Shown here piece after piece: positions 28,446 to 38,012 of a stretch of DNA of 53,308 bases; within the stretch, counting starts at the first letter, position 1, and each line of letters starts with the position of its first letter. The notes under the pieces were generated by a model, which was given only the letters and a program-made list of their open reading frames with translations, made no database searches and had not been told where the DNA came from. This DNA comes from Laspinema olomoucense D3b (GTDB lineage: Bacteria > Cyanobacteriota > Cyanobacteriia > Cyanobacteriales > Laspinemataceae). The stretch is from positions 1 to 53,308 of the forward strand of contig NZ_JAMXFA010000043.1 of the NCBI RefSeq assembly GCF_025370785.1, read 5' to 3'. A program made the position numbers and the translations under genes.

Positions 28446-29198
28446 ATGGCCCGTAAAAATTACCAGGGTTCCTGGGCACTCTGTTCTATCGCCCTATCTC
28501 TCAACTTAGCTTTTCTGGCCGCTTTACCGAGTCGAGCGCAAGTCTCGTCCCCCTTGTCCGGTCCTCAAATCCTAGCCAGAGTGACCTTTGAACCCCCTAC
28601 CCGGGAACGTCTGAACGATTCCGCCGGAGGAGCCTCTCGTCAAGGAGGATTCTGCCCCCAGGATGGGATGGTGGAAGGTCCTTCGTTGATGCCCATTCTG
28701 CCCGATAGTAAGGAAGGGTTAACGGTATCAGAGCGCCCCACGTTGTTTGTCTATGTTCCCGAAACCAAGGCAGAGAATGGCTATTTTATCCTAAAAGACC
28801 AAACTGAGGAGTATTATTACCAAACCCAGGTCAGCATTCCCCAGGAAGGAGGTATCGTCCGCCTCACCCTTCCGGAAAATGCTCCGGCCCTAGAAATTGG
28901 GACAACCTATCAGTGGTCCTTTGTAGTCGCCTGCGAACCTCCGGTGCGAGCAGATAGTCCCCGGGTTGAGGGTTGGTTACAGCGAGTGGAACCTACGGCA
29001 AAGCTGAATAGTTATGAAGGCGTGGACTCGATTGAAGCGGCCACTTCCTACGGAGCCGAGGGGATTTGGTATGATGCGGTGAGTACCTTAGCGGATCTAC
29101 GGCGATCGCAGCCCCAAACCTACAATCAAGAGTGGGTAGACTTTTTAAGCTCCGTAGGACTGGAAAACGTTGCTAACGAGCCGATTTTGGAACCTTAA
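28446..29198 (+). CDS. DUF928 domain secreted protein
   Basis: The 250-residue protein has a signal peptide ending near LPSRAQVS and the DUF928 core: FCPQDGMVEGPSLMPILP, GLTVSERPTLFVYVPET, VRLTLPENAPALEIGTTYQWSFVVACE and VEGWLQRVE, then GIWYDAVSTLADLRR near the end. The function of this cyanobacterial family is unknown. I placed the start at ATG 28446, preceded by an AAGG-like sequence; an upstream TTG frame lacks a signal-peptide context. As I recall it, DUF928 genes tend to sit next to CHAT, CHASE2 and haemagglutinin-type genes, as here. A strong terminator follows. Confidence 0.88.
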   Translation: MARKNYQGSWALCSIALSLNLAFLAALPSRAQVSSPLSGPQILARVTFEPPTRERLNDSAGGASRQGGFCPQDGMVEGPSLMPILPDSKEGLTVSERPTLFVYVPETKAENGYFILKDQTEEYYYQTQVSIPQEGGIVRLTLPENAPALEIGTTYQWSFVVACEPPVRADSPRVEGWLQRVEPTAKLNSYEGVDSIEAATSYGAEGIWYDAVSTLADLRRSQPQTYNQEWVDFLSSVGLENVANEPILEP

Positions 29199-29548
29199 CA
29201 CTCCGAAGGGAGCCCCAAAATCCCACAACACTCTTACTGTAATAATGAGTTCCATAGAAACCCGGTTTTGTAAAAAACCGGGTTTTTCCATCCCTTCAGA
29301 AAGTTCAGATAGCACCCGAGAATTTCACCTACTGGGGATTTATGTGTTCCTAAACCGACTTGAGTGCCTGGAATACCACAATTTGGGGAACCAGGAAAGA
29401 TATCGAGAAGATAGAGATAGATGAGGACAGGGAAAACCTTGGGTTATCCTTAGAATGTAAAGTGGGGGAGGAACTAGGGCATGATACCTAGAGATGAGGA
29501 CCTCTTTTCTGTTGGCGATCGAAATCAATTCTGGGTTCAGCGAAATCT
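29199..29548. other. Intergenic region between DUF928 and CHASE2 cyclase genes
   Basis: It contains the DUF928 terminator (29258-29287). The rest shows no gene; the stretch 29420-29545 likely holds the cyclase promoter. Confidence 0.45.
29258..29287 (+). terminator. Strong intrinsic terminator after DUF928
   Basis: AAACCCGGTTTT (29258-29269) pairs perfectly with AAAACCGGGTTT (29274-29285) over a GTAA loop, and T residues continue to 29287. The stem is preceded by A-rich sequence, so it could work in both directions. Confidence 0.85.
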
Positions 29549-32134
29549 ATGTGCCACAAGCTCAGAGTGAGCTTAAAACGAAAAGTATGGCAATGGCGTG
29601 CTCCATTGATTACTGCACCTGTGGTAGCCGGGATCGCGATCGCTATCAACTCCCTCGGATGGCTTGAGACTCAGGAGTTGGGAATGCTCGATCGCTTTTT
29701 TCGGTGGCGTCCGAAAGAAGCACCCGAGGAACGCATTGTCATCGTCACCATTGATGAGTCGGACATCCGCCATGTGGGACAATGGCCCATGCCCGATCGC
29801 GACTTAGCCCACTTAATTCAAACCATCAAAGCCCAAGAACCTGCTGCTATTGGGTTGGATCTGTATCGAGATCTTCCCGTGGAACCGGGACATCACGAAC
29901 TGGTACAGGTGATAGAGTCCACCGATAACCTAATCGGAGTGGAGAAAGTGATTGGTGCTAGTGTCGCAGCGCAACCTACCTTAAAAAAGTTAGAGCAAGT
30001 GGGGATTGCGGATGTGGTCTTAGATGAGGATGGCAAAATCCGCCGAACTTTATTGTCTCACAAAAATAAATCCGACGAAACCCAGCTGAGTTTTCCCGCA
30101 ATCCTGAGCTTGCTTTATTTGGAAAAACAAGATATCCACTTAGAAATGCTCAATCCTGAGCGAATGCATTTAGGATTGGGAAAAGCCGTATTTGTCCCTT
30201 TTAGTCGCAATGATGGGGGATATGTTCGCGCCAATGCCGGAGGGTATCAGATGTTGCTCAACTACCGAGGGCCCCTGGAACAGTTCGGACAGATTTCCAT
30301 GACGGATGTTTTAGAAAACCGGATTCCACCGGATCTGATGCGCGATCGAATTGTGCTGATTGGGGCCACAGCACCCAGTCTGAATGATTTTTTCTTTACC
30401 CCTTATATCAGCGGGTTTCATCGGAACCGCAATCTGTTAATCAACTCCGAACGGACCCCGGGAATTGTGATCCATGCGAATACAATCTCTCAAATGCTCA
30501 GTGGAGCCTTAGAAGGACGACCTTTTTTACAGGTTTGGTCAAATCGGGTTGAGGTTTTATGGGTTATGGTGTGGTCCAGCGTCGGTGCGGCGATCGCATG
30601 GCGGTGGCGTGGGAGTAGTGCGGCTGAACAAAAGAGAATTTGGTCCCCGCTGCTGATCGTTAATGTTTTGTTCGGGGGATTCAGTACAGTCGCTTTTGGA
30701 TTCGTGGCTTTTTTGTACAGTTGGTGGATTCCGGTTGTGACTCCCCTGGTCGCCTTAGTTGGGTCCGCCATTGTGGTAACAGAGTATCACAGTCGAAAAT
30801 TGCTTCGCGATCGCGATCGGAAACTCACTGAATTTTTAGAAGCAGTGCCAGTGGGTATTTCCATCGTTGATGCCCGAGGCCAAACCTATTTTATCAATAA
30901 AAAAGCTACAGAAATCCTAGGCCCAGGGGTGATTGCAGCGGAACAAAATAATGGCAAAAAACCCCTTGAGTACAACTATGAAGCCGGGACAGATAACCTC
31001 TATCCCTTAGCGAATTTACCCGTGAATCGCGCCTTAAAAGGGGAATATACCACGGCGAATGATATTGAAATCCATCAAGGGGATAAAATCATTCCCATTG
31101 AAGCTTGGGGAACCCCAATTTATGACGAAGAAGGCAATGTAGCGTTTGCCATTGTGGCTTTTCAAAATATTAGCGATCGCAAACAAGCCGAATCCGAACG
31201 GCAAGCCTTCGTTCAAAAACTCTGTGAACTCAATGAAGATTTAGAACGCTCCCTAGATGCAGAAGAACGCTTAACCGAAGTTGCCGAACGCTTTGTCCCC
31301 AATCAATTCCTCTCCTTCTTAGGCTATGAAAGCCTTGTGGAAGTCAAAGTGGGTGATGCCGTAGAACAAGAAATGTCCGTCTTATTTTCCGATATTCGCA
31401 ACTTTACCACCCTCTCCGAGAGCATGACCCCGGAGGAAAACTTTAAATTTATCAATGGAGTCCTGTCCCGCCTGGAACCCTCCATTATTGAAAATAATGG
31501 GTTTATTGATAAATATATTGGCGATGCAATTATGGCCTTATTTGGGGGAGAACCTGATAATGCCGTCAAAGCCGGGATATCCATGTTAGAAAAATTAACC
31601 GAATATAACAGCACCCGAGGTAGACCGGGACGCCCTACCATTAAAATAGGGATTGGCATCAATACCGGCTCTTTAATGTTAGGAACCGTAGGCGGACAAA
31701 ACCGAATTGATGGGACGGTGATTGGGGATGCGGTAAATTTAGCCTCCCGCATTGAAACCCTCACGAAAGCTTATGGAGTTTCGTTATTAATCACCCAAGA
31801 AACCTTTTTGGGCTTAGAAAATCCCAATGATTATCACATTCGCTTGATTGATCGGGTCACCGTTAAAGGTAAATCCCAAGAAGTTACTGTCTATGAAGTC
31901 TTTGATGCCGACTTGCCAGAAAGTCGCGAAGGAAAGTTGAAAACAAGACCGGATTTTGAACAAGGGATTTTATGCTTTTATTTGAATCATTTTCGGGAAG
32001 CACAAGTTCTGTTTGAACGCTGTCTGAGTATCCACCCCGGAGATACTGTCGCCCAAATTTACCTCGATCGCTGTCACCAAAAAGAGGCCGAAAGTCTCCT
32101 GGATAACCCCGAACACTCCGAGAATCACTCCTAA
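29549..32134 (+). CDS. CHASE2-PAS-adenylate cyclase membrane sensor
   Basis: This is a class III nucleotidyl cyclase with an extracytoplasmic sensor. In the 861 residues: a membrane helix (about 19-38), a CHASE2 domain (about 45-330), three membrane helices (about 333-412), a PAS domain (about 424-545), then the cyclase domain (about 605-770). Metal-binding D615 (FSDIRNF) and D659 (GDAIM) are present. K655 and T723 are the purine-selecting pair expected of a class IIIb adenylate cyclase, the type often stimulated by bicarbonate. It ends with a short TPR-like helical tail. cAMP as product is inferred from those residues. A GTPase gene follows 112 bp later on the same strand. Confidence 0.92.
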   Translation: MCHKLRVSLKRKVWQWRAPLITAPVVAGIAIAINSLGWLETQELGMLDRFFRWRPKEAPEERIVIVTIDESDIRHVGQWPMPDRDLAHLIQTIKAQEPAAIGLDLYRDLPVEPGHHELVQVIESTDNLIGVEKVIGASVAAQPTLKKLEQVGIADVVLDEDGKIRRTLLSHKNKSDETQLSFPAILSLLYLEKQDIHLEMLNPERMHLGLGKAVFVPFSRNDGGYVRANAGGYQMLLNYRGPLEQFGQISMTDVLENRIPPDLMRDRIVLIGATAPSLNDFFFTPYISGFHRNRNLLINSERTPGIVIHANTISQMLSGALEGRPFLQVWSNRVEVLWVMVWSSVGAAIAWRWRGSSAAEQKRIWSPLLIVNVLFGGFSTVAFGFVAFLYSWWIPVVTPLVALVGSAIVVTEYHSRKLLRDRDRKLTEFLEAVPVGISIVDARGQTYFINKKATEILGPGVIAAEQNNGKKPLEYNYEAGTDNLYPLANLPVNRALKGEYTTANDIEIHQGDKIIPIEAWGTPIYDEEGNVAFAIVAFQNISDRKQAESERQAFVQKLCELNEDLERSLDAEERLTEVAERFVPNQFLSFLGYESLVEVKVGDAVEQEMSVLFSDIRNFTTLSESMTPEENFKFINGVLSRLEPSIIENNGFIDKYIGDAIMALFGGEPDNAVKAGISMLEKLTEYNSTRGRPGRPTIKIGIGINTGSLMLGTVGGQNRIDGTVIGDAVNLASRIETLTKAYGVSLLITQETFLGLENPNDYHIRLIDRVTVKGKSQEVTVYEVFDADLPESREGKLKTRPDFEQGILCFYLNHFREAQVLFERCLSIHPGDTVAQIYLDRCHQKEAESLLDNPEHSENHS

Positions 32135-32246
32135 TCCTGCCCTCAAGACCCCAGGGTCGATCGCCCCACTGGATCTCCCCGAAGCCGCCACATCCACCAA
32201 GCCACGCATTAAGATCGAAGCAGACTCCATCCCATCACAAACTCTC

Positions 32247-33965
32247 ATGCGTTTAACCCGTCTGTTAACCCTATTCGCCGGAATCATCCTCATCTTGGGG
32301 ATGGTCCTATGGCTGGTGAGTTCCATTTACCAGCTTTATGTGCAGATTAGCTTTACAGCCCCTCTGCTGGCTACCTTGCTGCTGTTGCTGGTGATCGCCC
32401 TCCTGATCGTCCTGATTGGGGCGTTTATTTACTATCTGCAACTGTTTGCCGGGGGTTCTTCGTCCCGTCGGGGTCGGGGGAAACGTCGGGTCAAAATCCC
32501 AGAACGAAAGTCAGATGCGGCAGGACAAACCCTACAGGTAGTCCGGCAACAGGTCGATCGCATCCAGGATGAAGTTACCAAAAAAGCCTTATTGCAGCGA
32601 TCGCGTGAGTTGGAACAAAATCTCTCCCGAGGGAACATTCAGGTGGTGATTTTTGGCACCGGATCCTCGGGGAAAACTTCTCTGATTAATGCCTTGTTAG
32701 GGCGGATGGTGGGACGAGTGGATGCACCAATGGGGACAACGGAGGTGGGAGAAACCTATCGGTTGCAACTGCAAGGACTGGAACGGGAAATTGTGATTAC
32801 GGATACTCCCGGAATTTTAGAGGCAGGAGTTGCCGGAACTGAACGGGAAAAATTGGCGCGATCGCTGGCAACGGAAGCGGATTTATTATTATTCGTGGTT
32901 GATAATGATTTAACGCGATCGGAACATCAACCCTTGGAAGTTTTAGCCCAAATTGGCAAACGGTCCATTGTGGTTTTAAATAAAATAGACCTCTATCCCG
33001 ACGAAGAACGAGAATATATTTTAGCTAAACTTCGGGAACGAGTGACGGGATTTATCTCAGCAATGGATGTGGTGGCGATCGCCGCTAATCCCAAAGCTGT
33101 TCCCTTAGACAATGGTGGCGTTTTCCAAGCAGACCCGGATATCATGCCCTTAATTCGTCGGATGGCGGCAATTTTGCGGGCAGAAGGGGAGGATTTAGTA
33201 GCGGATAATATTTTATTACAATCTCAACGCCTTGGGGAAGAAGCGCGACGGTTAATTGATTCTCAGCGTCGCCGCCAAGCCGAAAAAGTGGTCGATCGCT
33301 TTCAATGGATTGGCGCTGGGGTGATTGCTTGTACTCCTGTTCCGGTGATTGATGTGCTGGCAACTGCCGCTGTCAATGCCCAAATGGTGGTAGAAATTGG
33401 CAAAATATACGGCTGTGAAATTAATCTGGATCGGGGACGGGAATTAGCCTTATCTTTGGGCAAAACTCTGGCGAGTTTAGGGATTGTGGAAGGGGCGATT
33501 AAGTTAGTAACGGCAGCCTTACAGTTAAATTTAGGGACATTTGTGGTGGGGAAAGCTATTCAAGGGGTAACGGCGGCTTATTTAACCCGAATTGCCGGAA
33601 AAAGTTTTATTGAATATTTCCGTCAGGATCAAGATTGGGGGGATGGCGGAATCACGGAAGTGGTGCAGCGACAATTTCAATTGACGAAAAAGGAGGAGTT
33701 TGTCAAGGTTTTTGTCAAAGATGCGATCGCGAGGGTGGTTGACCCCTTAAAAGAGGCATTTGAGTCCGAGGATGATGACCATTATGAGGATGATCCAGAA
33801 GGGTATGAACCGGATTATGGCCGAAATGATGACCGGGATTATGATAAAATTCCCGTAACTCGCGATCGGCAAGACTCTCCAGAACGAGCACCGTTGGTTC
33901 GTTATTTAGGAGAGGAACTGGAGGACGATTGGCAAGTCGATCGCCGCAGACGGGATGATTGGTAA
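32247..33965 (+). CDS. Membrane-anchored GTPase with C-terminal DUF697-like region
   Basis: The 572-residue protein starts with two membrane helices (about 8-28 and 40-66). A basic linker follows, then an Era/dynamin-like GTPase domain with G1 GTGSSGKT (137-144), G3 DTPG (186-189) and G4 NKID (245-248). The region from about 340 to 480 is a hydrophobic helical module of the YcjF/DUF697 type, with TPVPVIDVLATAAVNAQM. The C-terminal 60 residues are highly acidic and Tyr/Asp-rich. This family is widespread in cyanobacteria and presumably acts in membrane remodelling or trafficking, but its role is unproven. Confidence 0.88.
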   Translation: MRLTRLLTLFAGIILILGMVLWLVSSIYQLYVQISFTAPLLATLLLLLVIALLIVLIGAFIYYLQLFAGGSSSRRGRGKRRVKIPERKSDAAGQTLQVVRQQVDRIQDEVTKKALLQRSRELEQNLSRGNIQVVIFGTGSSGKTSLINALLGRMVGRVDAPMGTTEVGETYRLQLQGLEREIVITDTPGILEAGVAGTEREKLARSLATEADLLLFVVDNDLTRSEHQPLEVLAQIGKRSIVVLNKIDLYPDEEREYILAKLRERVTGFISAMDVVAIAANPKAVPLDNGGVFQADPDIMPLIRRMAAILRAEGEDLVADNILLQSQRLGEEARRLIDSQRRRQAEKVVDRFQWIGAGVIACTPVPVIDVLATAAVNAQMVVEIGKIYGCEINLDRGRELALSLGKTLASLGIVEGAIKLVTAALQLNLGTFVVGKAIQGVTAAYLTRIAGKSFIEYFRQDQDWGDGGITEVVQRQFQLTKKEEFVKVFVKDAIARVVDPLKEAFESEDDDHYEDDPEGYEPDYGRNDDRDYDKIPVTRDRQDSPERAPLVRYLGEELEDDWQVDRRRRDDW

Positions 33966-34011
33966 ATACGAGGGTAAATGCGAGTTTGGCGATGAGAGGA
34001 ATTAGCCCAAC

Positions 34012-35376
34012 TTACCGCAGGCGATCGCTTTTATTCGAGAGGCGTTTGGGACAAAACCAAGTGATGCAAACCGATGCCAGGAGACATCCCAGTAATCCGG
34101 CGATCGCACTCAAGGACAAAGCGAGGCTAAAATTGGTCCAGGGTTCCGGAACTTGTAAGTGATCCACCGTCGCAGCGATCAGGGCCGACTGTTTGAGGGG
34201 AATCACCCAAGAGGGGGAGGAGGAAGCAACCACGCCCGCCGTCCCAATTCCCGTCCCCACCAGACAAGCAAAAGTTTGGAAATCGCGATCGCTTTGCGCT
34301 TGGGAAATCTCCACAATGGAGGCGATCGTCCCACGCAGATGTTCTAGGATATTCAAATAGGGGCGCAAACTGGCATAATCTTGTTCAAGTTGCTTTTGAT
34401 ATTTAGCCTTGACAATGGCACTAAACTCTTGTAAAAACTTGAAATCGTTACTTACCTGAAAAACGTTTCCTGCTTTTTTAGCAATGGATTGAACGGATTT
34501 TTCATATTGATGTAAGTTTAGGTCAATTTCATGCTGTCTGACTTCAATACTATTAATATTGTTAACAAAGTTTGATAAGGCTAAGGAATTATTTTGCAAA
34601 GCTAACTTTAGTTCACAGAGGTCTAAATTATATAATCCTTTAATGGACGCAGACATCTCATTAAATTCCTCGACCATTTGTTCCTTCAATTCCCGGCTTT
34701 GACCGTAAGCCCAAAGGATTTTATTCCGGTAGCAAAATAAGCCTTTCCAATCCTGATGAAAGTCCGCCCCAGTTTCCATTGCTTTTTGATTGGGATATAG
34801 AATCAGGATCAGATGACTCGCGGCTTCCATTTTTTCCCAACGTTGCGGGGAAGAACGCCAAAATTCAAAGACTGTCCCCCCTAAAAATTGACCTTTTTCT
34901 TGATATTGCCATCCTTCCTCTATTAAGGTTTGGTAAACATCATTGGCTAAAATCTCGCGATCGTCCTTCTCTGGATTTTCCACCCAACCAGATACCATCC
35001 AAGTTTGACCTAATTTACCCGGTAGGTGACCCTGTTCTGGAATCAGGGTCAACATCACCTCCAGGCATTGGACTACTTCCTGACCATTAAACTTGCCATC
35101 AACGGATATATTTAAAGCTAATCCGTAATTTTCATCCAGGGCAAATCGACCAACGGAACCCTTGATCCGGTTGTCGGTTTTTAACTGCCCCTCAAATTCA
35201 ACAGCAGATTTATCGAAATGGGTAACTTCTAAAAATTTAATAGCTTTGGGGTCAGTTCCACTACCTTGTTCTACAATATTTGCCCTAAAGTCTTGGGGGT
35301 AAGTTGCAGCCCCAACCCCTCCTTCCTGGAGATGATAAATAAATAGATCAAGTGTAGGACAAACTAAATTAATCAT
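34012..35376 (-). CDS. Hypothetical protein with C-terminal membrane segments
   Basis: The protein has 454 residues from ATG 35376; a TTG six codons earlier is possible. The N-terminal ~230 residues are alpha/beta with no motif I recognise. Residues about 245-375 are a long helical, coiled-coil-like region. Two hydrophobic segments lie near the C-terminus (TFACLVGTGIGTAGVVASSS and FSLALSLSAIAGLLGCLLA), with a short basic tail. The layout resembles a membrane-anchored coiled-coil protein with a cytoplasmic sensor-like head. It converges on the GTPase gene with a 46-bp gap. Function unknown. Confidence 0.7.
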   Translation of the reverse strand: MINLVCPTLDLFIYHLQEGGVGAATYPQDFRANIVEQGSGTDPKAIKFLEVTHFDKSAVEFEGQLKTDNRIKGSVGRFALDENYGLALNISVDGKFNGQEVVQCLEVMLTLIPEQGHLPGKLGQTWMVSGWVENPEKDDREILANDVYQTLIEEGWQYQEKGQFLGGTVFEFWRSSPQRWEKMEAASHLILILYPNQKAMETGADFHQDWKGLFCYRNKILWAYGQSRELKEQMVEEFNEMSASIKGLYNLDLCELKLALQNNSLALSNFVNNINSIEVRQHEIDLNLHQYEKSVQSIAKKAGNVFQVSNDFKFLQEFSAIVKAKYQKQLEQDYASLRPYLNILEHLRGTIASIVEISQAQSDRDFQTFACLVGTGIGTAGVVASSSPSWVIPLKQSALIAATVDHLQVPEPWTNFSLALSLSAIAGLLGCLLASVCITWFCPKRLSNKSDRLR

Positions 35377-35703
35377 AACAATTAAAGGCGTCAATAGGGG
35401 AAAATTAAATCCGGAAGGAGTCGGACAGGATGACCTGTAGATGCTTGCCCTGAATGAGAGGGAAGGAAGCGACGAAGGGAGTTAAATGATGTTACCCTCG
35501 TCATGAGAGTGGAACCGGATCATCTTCAAATTGTGGGGTAACCCCAGGCTTTACCGGGAAATGACTCTCGTCACTCTGTGGATCTTACCCTGTAGAAATA
35601 AGCGGGAGAGGGAATCACTGAAGTGGTAGAGTTGTCATTAATACCGCCCCCTGATTATCCCTCTCAACCGGAGAACCGGGTAAGGGTGTAAACCCCCCAG
35701 ATT
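35377..35703. other. Intergenic region
   Basis: No gene. TGGGGT-A-ACCCCA at 35534-35546 is a perfect short palindrome; nothing else stands out. Confidence 0.4.
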
Positions 35704-35943
35704 TTATTTTCCGAAAAAGGGGGCTAACAGTTTTTCTCCTTTTTCCCAGATTGGAGAGAGAAAGCCTTGAACCGGACCCCATAAATCAGTCATGCCGATG
35801 CCAAAAATGACCTGCAATCCTAACACTAACAGGGCCATTAAAATAGCAGTTTTGACCGTGGCTTTGAGGACAGTGACCAGCCAAGTAAAAATTAGCCAGG
35901 AAACAACGACTGCCGCAATAAGAATCAGTAAATCAGTTGACAT
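35704..35943 (-). CDS. Small cyanobacterial membrane protein
   Basis: The 79-residue protein has two hydrophobic helices (about 4-27 and 31-52) and an amphipathic C-terminus (FLSPIWEKGEKLLAPFFGK). It starts 20 bp after the TPR gene stop on the same strand, so the two are likely co-transcribed. The family is unnamed to my knowledge. Confidence 0.75.
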   Translation of the reverse strand: MSTDLLILIAAVVVSWLIFTWLVTVLKATVKTAILMALLVLGLQVIFGIGMTDLWGPVQGFLSPIWEKGEKLLAPFFGK

Positions 35944-35963
35944 TAACTGAAAATTGTGAGAGG

Positions 35964-36647
35964 TTAATTACCTTGTTGAATTTGACGGGCAATGGCTTCT
36001 GAACGCTGGGCTAAAGCCATGTTACCTTGAGAGCGAAACAGTTCAGCGGCTTGTTGAAAATCCGCGATCGCCTCTTGGTTGTTTTGCTGCAATAACTGAA
36101 CTCCCCCGCGATTATAATAAGCAGCGGCTTCAGCGGGATTCAGCCGCAAGGCTTGATTAAAATCATCCATCGCTTTTTTATACTCTTCCCGGAAGGCATA
36201 CACCCCACCGCGACCAATATAAGCCTCACCATAATTGGGATTTAACCCCAAGGCCGCATTATAATCCTCCAGGGCTGCATCATAATTTTGCATCATGGAA
36301 TGGGCACTGGCACGTCCAATATAGGCATCAATGTTATTGCCATTTAACCGTAACACTTGGGTATAATCTGCGATCGCCCCGGCTTGATCTCCTGTGCGCG
36401 ACAGCAAATTCCCCCGCCTAATATAGGCTTCTGGACTATTGGGATTCAGGGCGATCGCCTGAGCATAATCCTGAAGCGCCCCCTGGAAATCCCCCTGACT
36501 GGCTTTTTGCTGCGCGGAACTCAGCCAATTCTGAGCATTATTTTGGGCGATTATTCCTTGGGGTAAGGTTGTCCCCAAAACCGGAGAAATTCCCCCTAAA
36601 ACCGCGAGGAGTCCTAACAGAGTAATGTTCGGATAAAGGTTCTTCAT
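35964..36647 (-). CDS. Exported TPR repeat protein
   Basis: The 227-residue protein has a hydrophobic signal segment (about 8-25) and about five canonical TPR units between residues 40 and 215, each with the A-L-x-D-Y...A-L-x-L-N-P-N pattern (for example GALQDYAQAIALNPNSPEAY). TPRs form superhelical scaffolds for protein binding; the partner is unknown. It lies downstream of dxr and upstream of the small membrane protein, all on the minus strand. Confidence 0.85.
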   Translation of the reverse strand: MKNLYPNITLLGLLAVLGGISPVLGTTLPQGIIAQNNAQNWLSSAQQKASQGDFQGALQDYAQAIALNPNSPEAYIRRGNLLSRTGDQAGAIADYTQVLRLNGNNIDAYIGRASAHSMMQNYDAALEDYNAALGLNPNYGEAYIGRGGVYAFREEYKKAMDDFNQALRLNPAEAAAYYNRGGVQLLQQNNQEAIADFQQAAELFRSQGNMALAQRSEAIARQIQQGN

Positions 36648-36732
36648 GGTTTACTTGGATTCCAGAAAAAAATGGCTACGCATAAGTTATGAGTTTACTC
36701 GCTCTTTTATCCTTTACCGGATTGAAAATCCA

Positions 36733-36760
36733 GCCCTCACCCGGACCGGGTGGGGCTTTT
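36733..36760 (+). terminator. Hairpin downstream of dxr
   Basis: GCCCTCACCCGG and CCGGGTGGGGC form a GC-rich near-perfect stem with a one-base loop, followed on the plus strand by CTTTT. It lies between dxr and the TPR gene. The T-run is on the plus side, so its role for the minus-strand genes is unclear. Confidence 0.35.
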
Positions 36761-36776
36761 TCCGGTGGAGACGGGA

Positions 36777-38012
36777 CTATCCAGCGGTTGCCGGAGTTGC
36801 ACTCCCCAAGGGCTTAATCCCTGGGGTAAAGGATTTAGCCTCACCTTTCAGGGTAGCACTTGCCTCTAAAACCGCTTGTCTAGCCCAGCGATCGGCAGCG
36901 AGAATCTCTTCTAAACCGGGTTGGGCACAGTTATCCGCCTGATGGCGATCGCAGACCCGTTCAATCACCCGGGGAATATCCAAAAACTCAATTTTTTCCT
37001 CTAAAAATAACTCCACTGCCTGCTCATTGGCTGCATTTAAAACCGCAGGCATAGAACCCCCAGAACGACCGGCAGCATAAGCTAATTGCATACAGGGATA
37101 CTTGTCATGATCGGGTGATCGGAAGGTCAAATCTCCGGCTTTCACTAAATCTAACCGTTCCCACTCCGTATAAATTCGCTCCGGCCAAGACAAGGCATAA
37201 AGCAATGGCAGACGCATATCGGGCCACCCCAATTGCGCTAAAACCGAAGTATCCTGTAACTCAATTAAAGAGTGAATAATACTCTGAGGATGAATCACAA
37301 TATCAATATCATCATAATCCATTCCAAATAAGTAGTGCGCCTCAATGACTTCTAATCCTTTGTTCATTAAGGTAGCTGAATCAACGGTAATTTTGCGACC
37401 CATTGACCAGTTGGGATGCTTCAGCGCATCCGCCACTTTCACCGTGGCTAATTTCTCCACCGGCCAATCCCGGAAGGCCCCTCCGGAAGCCGTTAAAATA
37501 ATCCGACGTAACCCCCCAGGCGGGACCCCTTGCAAACATTGAAAAATTGCCGAATGTTCCGAGTCTGCCGGGAGTAACTTCACCCCATGCTTTTCAATCA
37601 GGGGATTGACCACAGGTCCCCCAGCAATCAAGGTTTCCTTGTTCGCCAAGGCGATATCTTTACCCGCTTCGATCGCGGCGATCGTCGGCAGTAACCCCGC
37701 ACAGCCGACAATTCCTGTAACAACTGCTTCCGCATCCCCGTAACGCGCCACTTCCACCACACCCTGTTCTCCTGCCAGGATCATCGGCTTCGGGTCCAAG
37801 TCGGCGATCGCCGCGAGTAGTTCCGGCAGCTTGTCTTCCTGACAGATGGCGACGATTTCCGGGCGAAACTGGCGAATTTGCTGCGCCAACAGTTCCACAT
37901 TCCCCCTAGCTGCTAACCCGACAATCCGAAACCGATCGGGGTGGTGTTCCACGATATCTAATGTCTGAGTCCCGATTGAACCAGTGGATCCGAGGAGAGT
38001 AATCGCTTTCAC
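36777..38012 (-). CDS. dxr: 1-deoxy-D-xylulose 5-phosphate reductoisomerase
   Basis: Dxr converts DXP to MEP with NADPH, the committed step of isoprenoid synthesis, which feeds carotenoids, phytol and quinones. The 411-residue protein starts [16 protein letters not shown] (NADPH-binding GSTGSIG at 8-14), then has [11 protein letters not shown] and the catalytic [17 protein letters not shown], and [25 protein letters not shown] chose GTG 38012, which gives the usual family length and start; the frame is open for a further 29 codons upstream without recognisable homology. Confidence 0.95.
   Translation of the reverse strand: MKAITLLGSTGSIGTQTLDIVEHHPDRFRIVGLAARGNVELLAQQIRQFRPEIVAICQEDKLPELLAAIADLDPKPMILAGEQGVVEVARYGDAEAVVTGIVGCAGLLPTIAAIEAGKDIALANKETLIAGGPVVNPLIEKHGVKLLPADSEHSAIFQCLQGVPPGGLRRIILTASGGAFRDWPVEKLATVKVADALKHPNWSMGRKITVDSATLMNKGLEVIEAHYLFGMDYDDIDIVIHPQSIIHSLIELQDTSVLAQLGWPDMRLPLLYALSWPERIYTEWERLDLVKAGDLTFRSPDHDKYPCMQLAYAAGRSGGSMPAVLNAANEQAVELFLEEKIEFLDIPRVIERVCDRHQADNCAQPGLEEILAADRWARQAVLEASATLKGEAKSFTPGIKPLGSATPATAG

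Noticed and set aside
35964-38012. dxr-TPR-small membrane protein as one operon
   Set aside because: Same strand, but the 129-bp gap with a GC hairpin after dxr makes co-transcription uncertain; only the TPR and small membrane genes (20-bp gap) are a safe pair.
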